Part shown: piece after piece, positions 12,084 through 24,314 of the stretch
Layout: each line of letters opens with the position of its first letter
Numbering within the stretch: the first letter of the stretch is position 1
Notes under the pieces: model-generated
Told to the model about the DNA's origin: nothing
The model's input: the letters and a program-made list of their open reading frames with translations, nothing else
The model's database searches: none
Assembly: GCA_026686845.1 (NCBI GenBank)
Contig: JAIVEN010000010.1
Span: forward strand, 31,160,001 to 31,224,000
Length of the DNA stretch: 64,000 bases
Reading direction: 5' to 3'
Source: Adenanthera pavonina
Lineage: Eukaryota > Streptophyta > Magnoliopsida > Fabales > Fabaceae
Translations under genes and position numbers: made by a program

Positions 12084-12138
12084 ATTTCAGGTGCTTCCAT
12101 TTCATCTGTTAATTTCAGGTGCTTCCGTTTCATCCTCC
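12084..12138. repeat. 28-bp tandem duplication at the gypsy pol end
   Basis: AATTTCAGGTGCTTCC occurs twice, 28 bp apart, each followed by RTTTCATC. The duplication alters the last codons of the integrase tail. Confidence 0.6.
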
Positions 12139-15100
12139 TGGGTTGGTCGAGACTCATCCTCAAGTCAAACTCGGCATCATCATCGAAATACGGAGATAGA
12201 TCAGCAACATTGAAGGTAGCTGAAACACCATAAGCACCAGGCAATTCCACTTTGTAAGCGTTGTTGTTGATCTTTTGCACAATCTTGAATGGACTGTCAG
12301 CTCTAGGGGACAGCTTGGCATTTGGTTACTTAGGAAACTATTCCTTCCTTAAATGTATCCACACCAAGTCTCCTACTTGAAAAGTTTGCTGTTTTCGGTG
12401 CATGTCACGTTGAGCTTTATACCGAAAGTTCTATTTTTGTATCCGCTCACGAACTTGTTCATATAGCTTCTTGATTTCCTTTGCCCTTTGGTCCGCATTA
12501 GCACTATAATGTTGCTTGTCAGATGAAGGAGTCAGATCCAATGGGCTAAGTGGATGGTTACCATAAACCACTTCAAATGGACACCTCCCAGTGGCTTGAT
12601 TAATTGAGTTGTTGTAAGTAAACTCAACTTGTGCAAGAACAAGATCCCACTGTTTTAAATTCTTCTCAACATAGCTCCGAAGAAGATTTCCAAGAATCTT
12701 GTTAATTGCTTCTGTCTGTCTGTCTGTTTGAGGATGGCTAACACTACTAAATTGCAATTTAGTTCCCATTTTCTTCCACAATGTTCTCCAAAAGTGACTG
12801 AGAAACTTGATATCACCATCAGAGGTGATGGTTTTGGGAATACCATGGATACGGATAATCTCTTTGAAGTACAAATCTGCAACTTGAACTGCGTCATTAG
12901 TCTTCTGGCATGGAATGATATGGGCCATCTTTGAAAATCGATCTACAACAACCATGATGGAATCTTTTTGCCTCTGTGTTCAGGGTAAACTAAATACAAA
13001 TCCATACTCACATCTTCCCATAGAGCTTCTGGAACCGGCAGTGGCATGTATAATCCTATATTTTGCCCTTTCATCTTAGCCAAATGACATATTTGACATC
13101 ACTATATATGCCAGTTGACATCTCATTCAAGCCTTAGCCAATAGAAATTCTCTTTGACCAGATCAACTGTCTTGTCTCTACCAAAATGACCAGCTAATCC
13201 TCCATCATGAGCTTCCCAAATTATTGCCTCCCTCAAAGAACCCTAAGGAATGCATAGGGTTTTACCTTGGAATAGAAACGCATCATGTCAGTAATACTGG
13301 TGGAACGATTGATCGGCAGTAGCTTCCCATACTCCATGGAAATCAGGGTCATCCTGGTACAGCTCCTTGACAAGTTCAAAACCAATAACTTTGGCCTGCA
13401 TTTTTGTTGGTAAAACATGTCAACAGCTAAGAGCATCAGCTACAGAATTTAAAATTCCAGCCTTATGCTTAAGGAGGAAGGGATAGGACTGCAAGATTTC
13501 ACTCCAACGAGCATGTTTGCGGCTAATCTTTTGTTGAGAGTTCAAATACTTTAGGGCTTCATGATCCGAAAAAAGTATGAACTCTTTATTTAGGAGATAG
13601 TGACTCCAATGTTGTAGAGCTCGGACAATGGCATAGAATTCTTTATCATAAGTAGAATACCTGAGTTTGGCATCATTGAGTTTCTCACTGAAAAAGGCAA
13701 TGGGATGGCCTTCATGGCTTAAGACAGCCCCAATTCCAGTGTTGGAGGTGTCAAAACTAACCTCGAACACCTGGTCAAAGTTTGGAAGAGCTAGGATGGG
13801 AGCTTCCGTCAACCACTTCTTTAGCTCCTCAAAACTCCTCTAAGCTTGCTCTGTCCACTGAAATTTGTCTCCCTTAGTGCAATCTGTGAGGGGTGCAACG
13901 ATAGAGCTAAAATTGCGGATGAACCTCCTGTAGAAAGAAGCTAATCCATGGAAGCTTCGAACTTCCTGACGGGATCTTGGAACTAGCCAGCTATTAATGG
14001 CTTCAACTTTACTCAGATCAACTCGAACACCTTCTGTGGTGATGATGTACCCCAAGAAAACAACTTCATTGGTGAGAAAAGTGCACTTCTTTAGATGGGC
14101 AAAAAGCTTTTGGTCTCACAGGGCTTGCAAGACTTGTCGTAAGTGATCAAAGTGTTCTTCCTGACTCTTGTTGTAAATAAGAATGTCGTCAAAGTAAACA
14201 ACAACAAATTTGCCAGTGAAGGGTCACAATACCTGATTCATCAGGCTCATGAATGTGCTAGGGGCATTGGTTAGTCCAAAAGGCATCACATTCTACTCAT
14301 ACAAGCCATCTCTTGTCTTGAATGCAGTCTCCCATTCGTCTCCTGGCCGAATCTGAATTTGGTGATACTCACTACGAAGGTCAATCTTGGAAAAGGTAGT
14401 GGCACCATGCAGCTGGTCTAACATGTCATCGAGCCGGGGTATTGGAAACCGATACTTGATAGTAATTTTGTTAACAGCTCGGCAATCGATGCACATTCTC
14501 CAACTTCCATCTTTCTTGGGTACTAACAGAACATGTACAGCATAAGGGCTAACACTTTCCCGAACCAGCCCTTTCTTCAGTAGCTCTTCAACTTGTCGCT
14601 AGACTTCAGTATGTTCCTAAGGACTCATCCTATAAGCAAACTTGTTAGGAATGACTGCTCCTGGAACAAAATCAATGGCGTGCTGTATGTCTCACATGGG
14701 TGGCAACCCGGGTGGTATCTCATCAGCTATCACGTCTGGAAACTCGGATAATAAGGGCATAACTCTTGGCGAGATGGTGGACTCACTGTTTGCCTCGAGT
14801 ACCAGTATGAAACTCATCATCTGGGCTTCAGATTTCATCACCTTGAACTCTTCCTTGATCATCAAAGTCACCAATGGTTTAGCTTCTGTCGAGGCTTTGC
14901 TAAATTCACTAGGCGGTAGGGGCGCTAGCTTGATCTTGACACCGTCTTTAGTGAAAGAGTAGGTGTTTGTACGTCCATCATGCAAAGCATATCGATCATA
15001 TTGCCACGGTCTCCCCAAAAGAAGGTGGCATGCATCCATGGGAACAACATCACACAAAAAGTCATCACAATATATGTTCCCAATAGAGAAAGTAACAAGG

Positions 15101-15724
15101 CATTGCTTAGAAACTTTTACCTCGCTTCCAATATTAAGCCAGTGAAGCTTGTAAGGATGTGGATGGTCGTGCGTTGATAGCTTCAATTTTTGCACCATGT
15201 AGTCAGACACTACATTTTCACAGCTCCCATTATCAATGATAACATTACAAACTTTGCCCTGGGCAGTGCAACGGGTGTGAAAAATGTTGCATCGTAGCCA
15301 GGGTTCTTCTTTAACTACAGTTGCATGCAGACTTCATCTAATAACCAAATCCTCTCCCTGATCTGCAGGCGTAATCTTCTCATCATATACTGGTTCGATT
15401 TCATAAAATGTAGTCTCCTCTGCATCTTCCTTAGGTGCTTCATAAACTTGCCCTTCCCTAATGGTGATAATCCTCCAAGTAGGACAGTCTGAGGCTATGT
15501 GGCCGAATCCTTGGCATTTAAAGCATCTGGGTGCTTTAGAGCCAGACTCCTTGGCAGTATTCGGTGGAGGCTTGCGCATAGTGCTTGGCTGCGGCTTGCT
15601 TGATGAATTGGGCTACTGAAATTCTGCCTTACGGCCATCAAAATAACCCCTAGAGGAAGAAGGTTGAAAAGAAGACCTCTTGGGCATTTGCTTCTCAATA
15701 CGGATGGCTAGGCAAATCACATCA

Positions 15725-16041
15725 ATTTGTAGGAACTTGAGCTCAAGCAAACTCAGAGGACCAATAGCTACATCATTCGCCGATTTGGAAAAATTGGAGT
15801 CCTTGTAAGTTGTTTACATGAGATAGGTTGTGAGCATTCAAATACTATTATTGAGCATTTGTTATATATTATGAACAACACTAATCTCTTGTTTATAGGA
15901 ATTTGTCGAACAATGAATTGACTGGACAACTACCAGAATTTCCCTAATGCTTCCTAATTTGAAATTCATGTAAGACCATAAAATTATTGCATATTACAGC
16001 TTTTCATGGTCAGATTGCAATTTCGTGCATCTCAAAATTCT
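15725..16041 (+). repeat. 315-bp direct repeat, right copy (two LRR exons plus intron)
   Basis: Second copy of 11,538-11,853. LRR exons lie at 15,733-15,804 and 15,899-15,969. It carries the same 71-bp, one-base-short second exon as the left copy. To its right the gene continues with the next intron and the exon at 16,069. Confidence 0.9.
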
Positions 16042-18379
16042 ATTCATTTTCATGTTATCATATTGCAGTAATGTGGCAAGCAACAAGCTCACAGGTTCAA
16101 TTCCCAAGGCTAATTTGAGGAAAAGGCTAATTTGCAACTAAGGTTTGCTTGTCTTCAATATCAAATTCAGATTCTGGTTTATTCTAGTTTAAGGCCAAAT
16201 CAGATAATGAAAATTTTGGTCCTGATTGTCATTCTTTCTTTAATAATTTGGAGAATGGAAGAAAGAGAACCAGACGGATAAAATTGTTACTTTCTTATAA
16301 GTCATCATTACTCTAAAAGTTTGGTATTATACAGCAACGCCTTGTGCTGCACCAATGCTTAAACAGTACCATATATGATGCAATACATGCCATACTCTGT
16401 GTAGCATATTTGAACACCTGTATTATTAAATTCTTTTTTCCTGAAATGTTTCAAAACAACCCAAGATTATAGAAAAGATCAAGTTCAGTTGTTTGTTATG
16501 AATTATTTTTATGTTACTTTTGAAATACTTCTAAAATAAATGTTTAAAACTCAAAATTTTTATATTGTTCATTTTTTATGTGATTATTTGTTGACTATAT
16601 ACATAATTATAAATGCTTGTCTCTTGTACCTCTATAGTAATATATTCAAACTTTTTGTATTCAACATACATATCATGTCATACTAGATACACATGCCCAT
16701 ATTTGTGCATCATTGCCTTATATGTTTTTAGCTTTACAAGAAGCTAAACCTTGCTAGGACATATAATTTATACTCTTTATTATGGTTAAGTCTAAATCAG
16801 TAACCAATAAATAAGTCATGAAGTATAGGTAAGTGGTTCTATTTAATTGATTTTGTGTTTATGAATAATATACTTCAGCCTCAGCATCCGATTCTATGAC
16901 TTTTTGTCCACATACATCCTTATGACTCCTCAAATTTAGCTGCAATAGTGAAAAGGCATTGGCAATACATGTTACTTCCCTTCATCTGCTCAACTGTTTA
17001 ATGCTTTCTCTTCCTATTTTAACAGTGTAGCCAACAATCCAGGCCTTTGTCAGATATATTCATGCAAACAAAACAAGTTTGTAATTCCGCTTATTGCATC
17101 AATTGTAGTTTTGGTCCTAAATTGCAATTATTTCTTTCATGATTTGGAGACTCAGAAAGAAAAGACTAGGCATTTATTTTTTATGTCTGTTGTCATTAAT
17201 TTCACCGGGAATACAATACTCTTGCTTTCTGAATCTTTCCACATATTAGTTACAAGTAGAGATGTGTTCTACAATTCTTGCATGCTTTCTTAAGAACTTG
17301 GAAACTTTCATCTGTGTTTCTATCCTGTATTGAGACATCACTAGTAGAAAAATATCATTCTAAGCCTACTCTTTAGGACTGTCAAAAAAAAATAGTCTTC
17401 AAGAATTGGTACGGTGGCAATTTTGTAATTAATGATATGTGTTAAGCATTTTCAAAGACATTGGGAAAAGCCACCGTCCTTGGTTTCCATTCTATAGGAC
17501 GGTGGAGTGATTCACCGTCCTTAAAAGCTAAATTTTTAGTACATTGAGCTCGCGGCAAACTCTTCTAACCTAAAGCGACAAACTCTTCTCACCTCGCGGC
17601 AAAACCTTCAGCTAGTTTTTACTCTGTTTTCGGCTCTCCCCGCTCACCACTCACCATCGGCATCTTCCCTCACCACTCACCATCATAATCTTCCCTTACC
17701 ACTCACCGTTGGCACCATCAATGCCATCAAACTCTAATCCATTTGCCTTAACTTTGTTTTGGACAGCCATGAACGCCGACGAACCTTAACCTATTAGCCT
17801 AAACTCCCTCTGCCACACACAGTCGCACCATAGCCCATCACAAGCCATCAAAACCTCCCCTGCTACATCACTGTTCCTTATTCAGTACCAACAAGAAAAG
17901 GGGCTACAAAGTGCAAGTATCGGTGCTAGTAAAACCCAAGCTTTGGAGAAACCTATTGCCTATTTCGGACCACAACCCAGAAGAGAGGCTATGAAGTTCA
18001 CTGTGGGTTGGTCTTCTCTGCCGGTAAGCATCTCTTATCTATGACACTGTTCATCTGTTAGCATGTCCTAGTATGTATGGTATCTAGAGATTGCTAAGCA
18101 TTTCTTAGTGAGTTTATGTGAAGTAATGTATTTGACAATAAAATCCACTATCTGCTAGCGTTTATTTATGTGTTGGTATGTTGGTAATTGGTATAGCTAA
18201 CAGCTGTATCGTCACTTATAGAGGATTTTTTGGCAGTGTGTTTTGCTTGTATCGTCACTCTAATCTTCTTTTACACGTATTTGATGTTGCAAGCCTGTGA
18301 CAAGTTTCTTATGTTCTTTCTAAAGATCCACAATTTCATTAGGGGCTTATTTATTTGTGTGTTTCTGTTTCTTCACCAG

Positions 18380-19311
18380 CCAAGGGGTAGGCATATTGAT
18401 GTGCAAAGAGACGAACTGTCAAGGGCTCTGATGGTATGTGCAACTTTCATTCAGACTTTGTGGTGACATTATACTTTTAGGTCATATAGCAACTCATATT
18501 GCGCGTGGTGATTTAACAGCTTTTTCTTCCCTTTTTTTCTTATAACCACTGTTTATTGCTTAATCTACATAATGAAACATGTTTATTGCTTTCTCCTTGT
18601 GTGTTCTTTTAACTACTTTGAACCTTATAAGTTTACTATATTGGTGAACTTCCAGAGTGATGGTCAGATGAAGTAATTTTGTTACACTAGATTGGTATGT
18701 GCATTGAAGATGGCTTTTTGATATGATTATTGTTTTAAAATTTAAAAATAAACCAGTGGCTTGGCAGATTGGGAGTATATTGTTTGAAGTTTTTCAGGTG
18801 GGTTTGATGTCTCCAGCTAATCTTCAGGATTTTTGAACCTTCAAGTACATTGCTTTTGGCTAGAAAAATGAGCCTTAAGTTCTTAGGCATTATGCTACTC
18901 TAGCTGATTTGTGGTGTCTTTGGCCTTTCTTGAAGTTTCAGCTCATGATTCTTTTGGAGATTTCTCTTGTGGACTTATGAAGAGATTGGAATGCTGTTTT
19001 GAACTACAAAAGTCTGCAATTTTTTTTTTGGCTATGAGAGGACTTCTTTTTTGTATTGCTCTTCTCTTCTCTGCATCATATTGTTTTTTCCATCTAAAAA
19101 GATGTTTGATATTTTCATATATATTCTTGAAATTGAGGGACTTTTATATTTGTATGCGAAACTGATGAGCATGTTATTTCAGCTGTGCTACTTATCATGA
19201 ACTAATTGTTCTACTTCTCTGCAGTCTACATTCTCTTCCACACCTGTTTTCGAGCCATTTGTCGTGCCTTTGCTTCTTGAGAAACTTTCTTCTTCCCTAC
19301 TTTCTGCAAAG
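18380..19311 (+). pseudogene. Captured MMS19 fragment (two exons)
   Basis: Exon A (18,380-18,433, 54 bp) reads ..HIDVQRDELSRALM. Exon B (19,225-19,311, 87 bp) reads ..FSSTPVFEPF..LLLEKLSSSL... They are in the same phase, separated by a GT-AG intron, and match adjacent segments of plant MMS19, the HEAT-repeat scaffold that delivers iron-sulfur clusters to DNA-repair and replication proteins. Only about 47 codons are present and no neighbouring MMS19 exon was found. Retained introns indicate capture of genomic DNA, not an mRNA copy. Confidence 0.75.
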
Positions 19312-20170
19312 GTTAGTATCAATGGAATATATGTAGTTCTACCTTTAGTGCTAGATATTTGTCGTGCCTTGGTATTGTTCTCTCTGATATGCATATGTCC
19401 AATCTTATACTAAACCAGAATTATTTGAATTCATTTTTTCCTGCTCTGTTAGAAACCTTGTATATGTCATATATAAGGTAAAACAATTGTTTGAAAAATT
19501 CTGAGTCCATTGTACTCTGTTGACACCATTGATATGTTTAGCATGGTCAATAGTTTCATGGTGAGTTGGTCATCCTTTTTGGAGCTTGTCCTATGCACCA
19601 AAAGTTGTATGTGAAATAGAACAAAAAGAGGGTGATGGTTATTGTAATTTCTTAACCTCTTTGTTTTGTATTTACGATGCTTTTGTTTTAGTGTGAGCTA
19701 AATATGTAATGATAAAGCTCTACTGTGTGAAACTTTCTTGTGTGAGAACTTTTTGCTTTAAGTTTTCTATGAATAGGGATAAGTAAGAGACCTTTTACTG
19801 TACTTGAAGTTTTGAAGTACTGGTGTCATGTTAGCAATGCTATATTTGAATCAATATTAAATAAAACTTGGGCAACTTAAGCTGCAAATTAAGAAATAAA
19901 AAAAAATTCTACATTAATATTTTCCCTTACCACGTAAACTTCGGCTAATACAGTAATATTATTAATTGTATTATTATTCATGTATGTCACCCAAATCACT
20001 CATTGCAACGCTATTTTGGTTTCTATGAGTGTACATGTGATGATGTTATGCTACTTTTTTTTTTCCTCACAGTTTATGTGTGCGTGCAACACTTAACCTT
20101 AATAAAGCTTATAATTCCTTCTAGAATTCCAGAAGTTGAAAACTTGAAGTGATGTGCTTGCTTTGTACAG

Positions 20171-21342
20171 GGGACTTGTTCTTCTCATGCATGGACTTGT
20201 TGAACATAGGTTTGTAGTTGTGCCTAATTCAAGTTGGTAACCCTTTCAATTCTTATAATCCTTGATGTGATTCTGAAGCCATTCCCATTATTCTATAACA
20301 GTGGCAGGTATAGTGATTTTGCAGAAAAGGTGAATGCTAATGGCTTCAAGGTTTATGGAATGAATTAGGTTGGTAAGCCAGAACAACTTGTATTCTTTGA
20401 TAGTTTTCTTTCTCAGCATACTTGAGTTGTGCTCTATTATATAATTTTAAAATTTGGCTTTGGAAAAGAGAACGGACGTATGGAAACATGATAATATGCT
20501 ATTTGGTTCTTCTTGATTGACCAGACTTTGTTCTAGGTTCTTGTATGTGAATTTAAATATATTCATATTTGTGGCCACCATTATTTTATTATCCTCATTC
20601 ATTTATCATATGCACTATTATTGCTTAAAATTCAAAGTCATATCTAAACACAATCAGATGCAAATGGTAACAAATTGGCTTATTTACCCCACTATAGTTG
20701 TGAAAAAAACTATTCTTAAGGCACCTCTGAGGGATTGCTTGTCTTGGATGCAGTCATCAAGACTCTTAAGTTTTGACTGATGGCTTAATAGGATTTTATA
20801 GGTATCATCTTCATTAAAAATTTGAAGGACAAAATTGAGTTAAAAGTGTTGAACCAGGTCTCATTGAACTTGATGGTAGGGGATATTCATTTATTTTCTT
20901 CTTCCTGAGGAGGTTGGTATCCTTTTCTTTTAATAGCACTATGCCAACCAAAATGTCTGCTGTTTCTTTAATAAAAAACACTATTGTTAGTTAATTAATG
21001 ATAGAGATAGTACCCTGATAACAATTTGTTGTGTGGCCTTTTCTCTAAGTACTTCCCCTTTATCTCATTTGGCAAATGGAAGTTCCTATTAGTTAATTAA
21101 TGATAGAGATAGTTCCTTCGAATCTGTCCTGCAAATTTAATTAAATGGTACTATGGTTCTTGTCATAAAGTGGATAGGAAGAACAAATGTTTTAAACTTT
21201 ATTTCTAGCCTTACAGTTGTCATTCTAATCAAGAACAATTTCGTTCTCACATTGCACAGTTTTTTTGAGAAGATTCTTATTGAAAATCCTAGGCTCCTTT
21301 GTTTTTGCTTTGAACACTCAACAGGTGGAGCCATTATTCTTA
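20171..21342 (+). pseudogene. Captured monoacylglycerol-lipase / caffeoylshikimate-esterase-like fragment
   Basis: Exons: 20,171-20,209 (GLVLLMHGLVEH, oxyanion-hole region); 20,302-20,372 (GRYSDFAEKVNANGFKVYG); a weak piece near 20,730-20,760; and 21,260 to about 21,342 (ENPRLLCFCFEHSTGGAIIL). The last covers the nucleophile elbow, where GHSxGG is now EHSTGG with the serine kept. These are consecutive parts of an alpha/beta-hydrolase fold lipase. An in-frame TAG replaces the expected Trp in exon 2 and the C-terminal half with the catalytic Asp/His is missing, so it is a dead fragment. Confidence 0.75.
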
Positions 21343-22799
21343 AGGCATAGTTAGTAGTAAAAAAATTTCTCTAAGTTAAGTTAAACATTGCTTTTTGAAT
21401 GGTCAACGAATTGTAATTTTTTTTCAGTTCTTTGAGGAAGAAAACAAATATGTAATAGGCAATTCTTTATTAGGAATTGGTGTTGGTATATCAGAAATTA
21501 AATTGAAAATTTTTGGTTTGAATTAAATTGTTAGAATGTATAATTTTTAATGTAATATATTTTTTCCATGAATGTGAATAAATACCAACTATTCTCTTTT
21601 TTGTTGTAGTGTATGTTTTTATTTCTTAATATGTGAATCATGTAACTAAGCCTTGCCTAAAAGATGATTGCCAAATGAATGCACTCCAAGTCAAGGGATC
21701 CTGAATTGATGCCATGTTTTTATCTGCAATTGGTTGTAATTTTTAACTCCAAATGAATGTACTTCAAGTTTCTATATGCTTTGTATGATATCTATTCTAA
21801 TTGAAATTTAGTAGTAAGTAGACTTTTGTAGCAATATTCTAATTTATTTATTTATTTAATGCAATTCAATGCAGAAACACAATGTCACAAATCAGATAGA
21901 GCACTTGATCACATTACTTGCAATTGTGCAAATAAGAGTTTCTAAAGTCTAATCAACAGCCAAATGTTTGTTTTCACATGGATGCTTAATAAACTTTCTT
22001 CTATTTTATTTTTTTCTTGTTCCCAAGAGAAGTTTTTGTTTTTGGAAATACATGTTTCAGTTGGATTTATTTTAGAAGGTACTTTACAGTAGTTACTTTT
22101 ATGTGCACTATCTTTTATTAAAAAATATCACAAATGTTGTACCAGAACATTCATTCAAATTTTGCTATGGTTTGTGAAGGCATTTAATGGAAACACTTAT
22201 GTGATGCTTAAATTTACTTCTTTTTCTAAAGTCATGTAATATCTACTTGCATGTAAGTGTGTGGCACATTATAGGAGAAATTGTTAAAATATGCTTTTTG
22301 TTGATATTTGTGATATTCGGTTGTTTCATTGCCCATAAAAGACATTCCATTTTTGCAATTGGCATTTTTGGTTTAAAGGGTTCTTACTGTGAATATTTTG
22401 GTATGGACCTAAATTAGAAAAAAAAAATGCTCATTTTTTAGGACTGTTGTGAGTCCTAAGAGTCCTAGAAAATAGAATTTCTAGGACAGTTGTTGCCGCA
22501 CCAGTCCTAGAAAGTCTACTTTGTAAGACTATTATGGTGTACAACAGTCCTAGAAAGTCACTTTTTAGGACTGTTCATCAATTGTCCTGGAAAGTTTAAC
22601 TTTCTATGACTCCCCCTTCTACTACTTCATGGTAACCGTCCTAAAAAGTCTTTTATAACAGTTTTAAAAAGCCTTTTTTGTACTAATGAAGGTGGTACCT
22701 ATGCCATGAATTTCTTGACATAACAAGCTAATCAATCCCTTGGCTCAAGTTATTTTTTCTCCTTTTTGAAGTCTCAAAATATTTGATGTAATGGTGCAG

Positions 22800-24314
22800 T
22801 TTTGTCTCCGAAATCCCAGAAGATGGAAATTCTAAAACAGAAGAATCGAGGATTTGTTTACTTTCAACTTCTTCATATCGCCAACAATTTCAAAACTCTT
22901 ATTGGGGAAGGAGGATTCAGAAAAATTTACCTTGGTACTTTAGAAGATGATATTCAAGTTGCAGTAAAATTACTTTCCCCATCATCAAAGCAAGGGTACA
23001 AGGAATTTCAGTCAGAAGTTAGCTAGACATGAAATTGGTCCTCATAATTTTCGAAGGTTTTTAAATATATGCAAACTGGGTGGCAAACTAATATTCTTCA
23101 TTTACTATTGGATCCAACTTTTTGCGGGCTCAACTCTTAACGATTACTTATCATAGAAACTTGGTTTCACTTGTTGGGTATTGTCATGAAAACGACATGA
23201 AGGCATTGATGTATGAATGCATGGATAATAGGGACCTCGACCAACTATTATCGGATTTGTCATATCCTGTGCTCAAAACTTCTTTGTAGTATCACTGATG
23301 GTAAAATTTTATTTTAATGCCTTAAATAAATATATATAGTTCGTAAGATCTCATTAATTGATGATAAAAAGCAAGATATATAGTACCTACTTCCGCTCAA
23401 ACTAATCATTTACTTTCTGTAGTTAAATCTGGTTGGTCAGTCACCTAATTTGCATAACTACATTATATATGTTCTTGATCTTGAAACACCCTGTTGAAAA
23501 ACAAGTTTATATATATTTGTAGAGAAAAACCCAAATGTTTGGAAGTGGAAAGAGCGAAAGACTTCAAATAGCAGTAGATGCAGCAAAAGGTGACAACTAT
23601 TCCATTACTAATCTCGTCTCACTTTAATATAGACTTCATTATATTTTCCTCTTCCTTATACATATATTTTGGTGGAGTTGCAGGATTGATAGAGACTTGA
23701 AGCCATTTAATGTTTTACTAAATAAATCAAAGCTGGTCAAGATTGCTGGTTTTAGATCTAAAACGTTTGTAAATGAAAGAGATTCTCATCTATTAATTCA
23801 ACCAGTTGATACACTTAATTATATTGATCTGAGTGAGTGATTCTTTCGCATGAACAAAAATTCTAAATTTATTTGCTGAAGGACTAGAAAAGACAACATA
23901 GTATATTTAGTTCAATTCATTTACTAGTAATATCTAAAACCCAACGGATTGCAGTAGCCAAAAAATTTATTTAACCTAATTGTTATCGCAGCAGATTCAA
24001 AAATCTGGAAGCCTAAATAAGAAAAGTGATATTTATACTTCAGCTAATAACTGGTTGTCCTCCAATAAAAAGATTTCCTGAGATCGGTTTCATTCTTGAT
24101 TGTGTTCAACCTAAAATTGAATATGGGGATATCGAAGGCATTGTTGATCCAAGATTAGCTAGAGAATTTGGTACTACATATATCGGCATCGAAAGCTATT
24201 GAAGTAGCAATGTCATGCATCTTACCAACACCAACCCAAAGGCCAGACATAAGTTACGTGTTGCAAGAACTACAGATTGCACTACCACAAGCAATCCACT
24301 CGATTATAATGTGA
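22800..24314 (+). pseudogene. Kinase-domain exons of the receptor pseudogene
   Basis: 22,800-23,020 encodes the glycine loop (GEGGFRKIYLG; Arg replaces the usual third Gly) and the ATP-binding Lys in VAVKLLS. 23,021-23,130 is an insertion. 23,131 to about 23,260 resumes with HRNLVSLVGYCHEND. 23,522-23,591 matches the IAVDAAK exon but has a 4-bp insertion. From 23,684 the catalytic loop reads IDRDLKPFNVLL: the exon's first residues through the HRD His appear deleted. DFG has become GFR (KIAGFR). The last exon ends near a TGA at 24,312-24,314 after a further frameshift. No kinase activity is possible. Confidence 0.8.

Larger units (their letters stand above)
11854..15724 (-). mobile_element. 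Ty3/gypsy retrotransposon fragment, 5'-truncated
   Basis: On the minus strand, in gypsy order: gag zinc knuckle CFKCQGFGHIASDC (15,484-15,525); protease with DNGS (about 15,215-15,240) and HLLLGRPWQYDR; reverse transcriptase with YFDDIL (about 14,180-14,196); RNase H (13,420-13,812); integrase with an HHCC-type region near 13,100-13,240 and core D/D/E (12,431-12,955); and an integrase tail VSATFNVADLSPYF (about 12,190-12,230). No chromodomain is obvious. gag is cut at 15,724, so the 5' LTR and the start of gag are absent. Several in-frame stops exist and some are CGA to TGA changes. It sits between two copies of a receptor-kinase segment rather than between LTRs and a short target duplication. 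Confidence 0.9.
17339..22688. mobile_element. CACTA element 2, carrying captured gene fragments (Pack-CACTA type)
   Basis: Left end CACTAGTAGAAAAA and the reverse complement of the right end CATTAGTACAAAAA are imperfect terminal inverted repeats. Both ends have subterminal motifs in both orientations (TTTAGGACTGT, CCGTCCTTAAAA, AGTCCTAGAAAGTC), the usual transposase-binding layout of CACTA elements. The 5.35-kb interior has no recognisable transposase. Instead it holds plus-strand exons with intact splice sites from MMS19 (18,380-19,311) and from a monoacylglycerol-lipase-like gene (20,171-21,342), plus an unassigned exon-like segment near 17,885-18,022. It sits in the receptor pseudogene after the TM exon. 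A clear 3-bp target duplication was not seen (CAT left, AAG right). Confidence 0.8.
11109..24314 (+). pseudogene. Malectin-like/LRR receptor kinase pseudogene, dismembered by transposons
   Basis: Exon-like pieces occur in the right order for a plant LRR receptor kinase with a malectin-like ectodomain: part of the malectin-like domain (11,109-11,540); two LRR exons (11,545-11,616 and 11,711-11,781, repeated at 15,733-15,804 and 15,899-15,969); an NVASNKLTGSIP exon (16,069-16,141); a juxtamembrane/TM exon (from 17,026, VANNPGLC then a hydrophobic run); and kinase exons (22,800-24,314). The signal peptide and first half of the malectin region were not found upstream. Breaks include a stop after the malectin piece, a 1-bp loss in LRR exon 2, a 110-bp insertion and frameshifts in the kinase, and loss of catalytic residues. 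A gypsy fragment and a CACTA element split it. The family normally senses extracellular cues at the plasma membrane; this copy cannot encode it. Confidence 0.85.
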
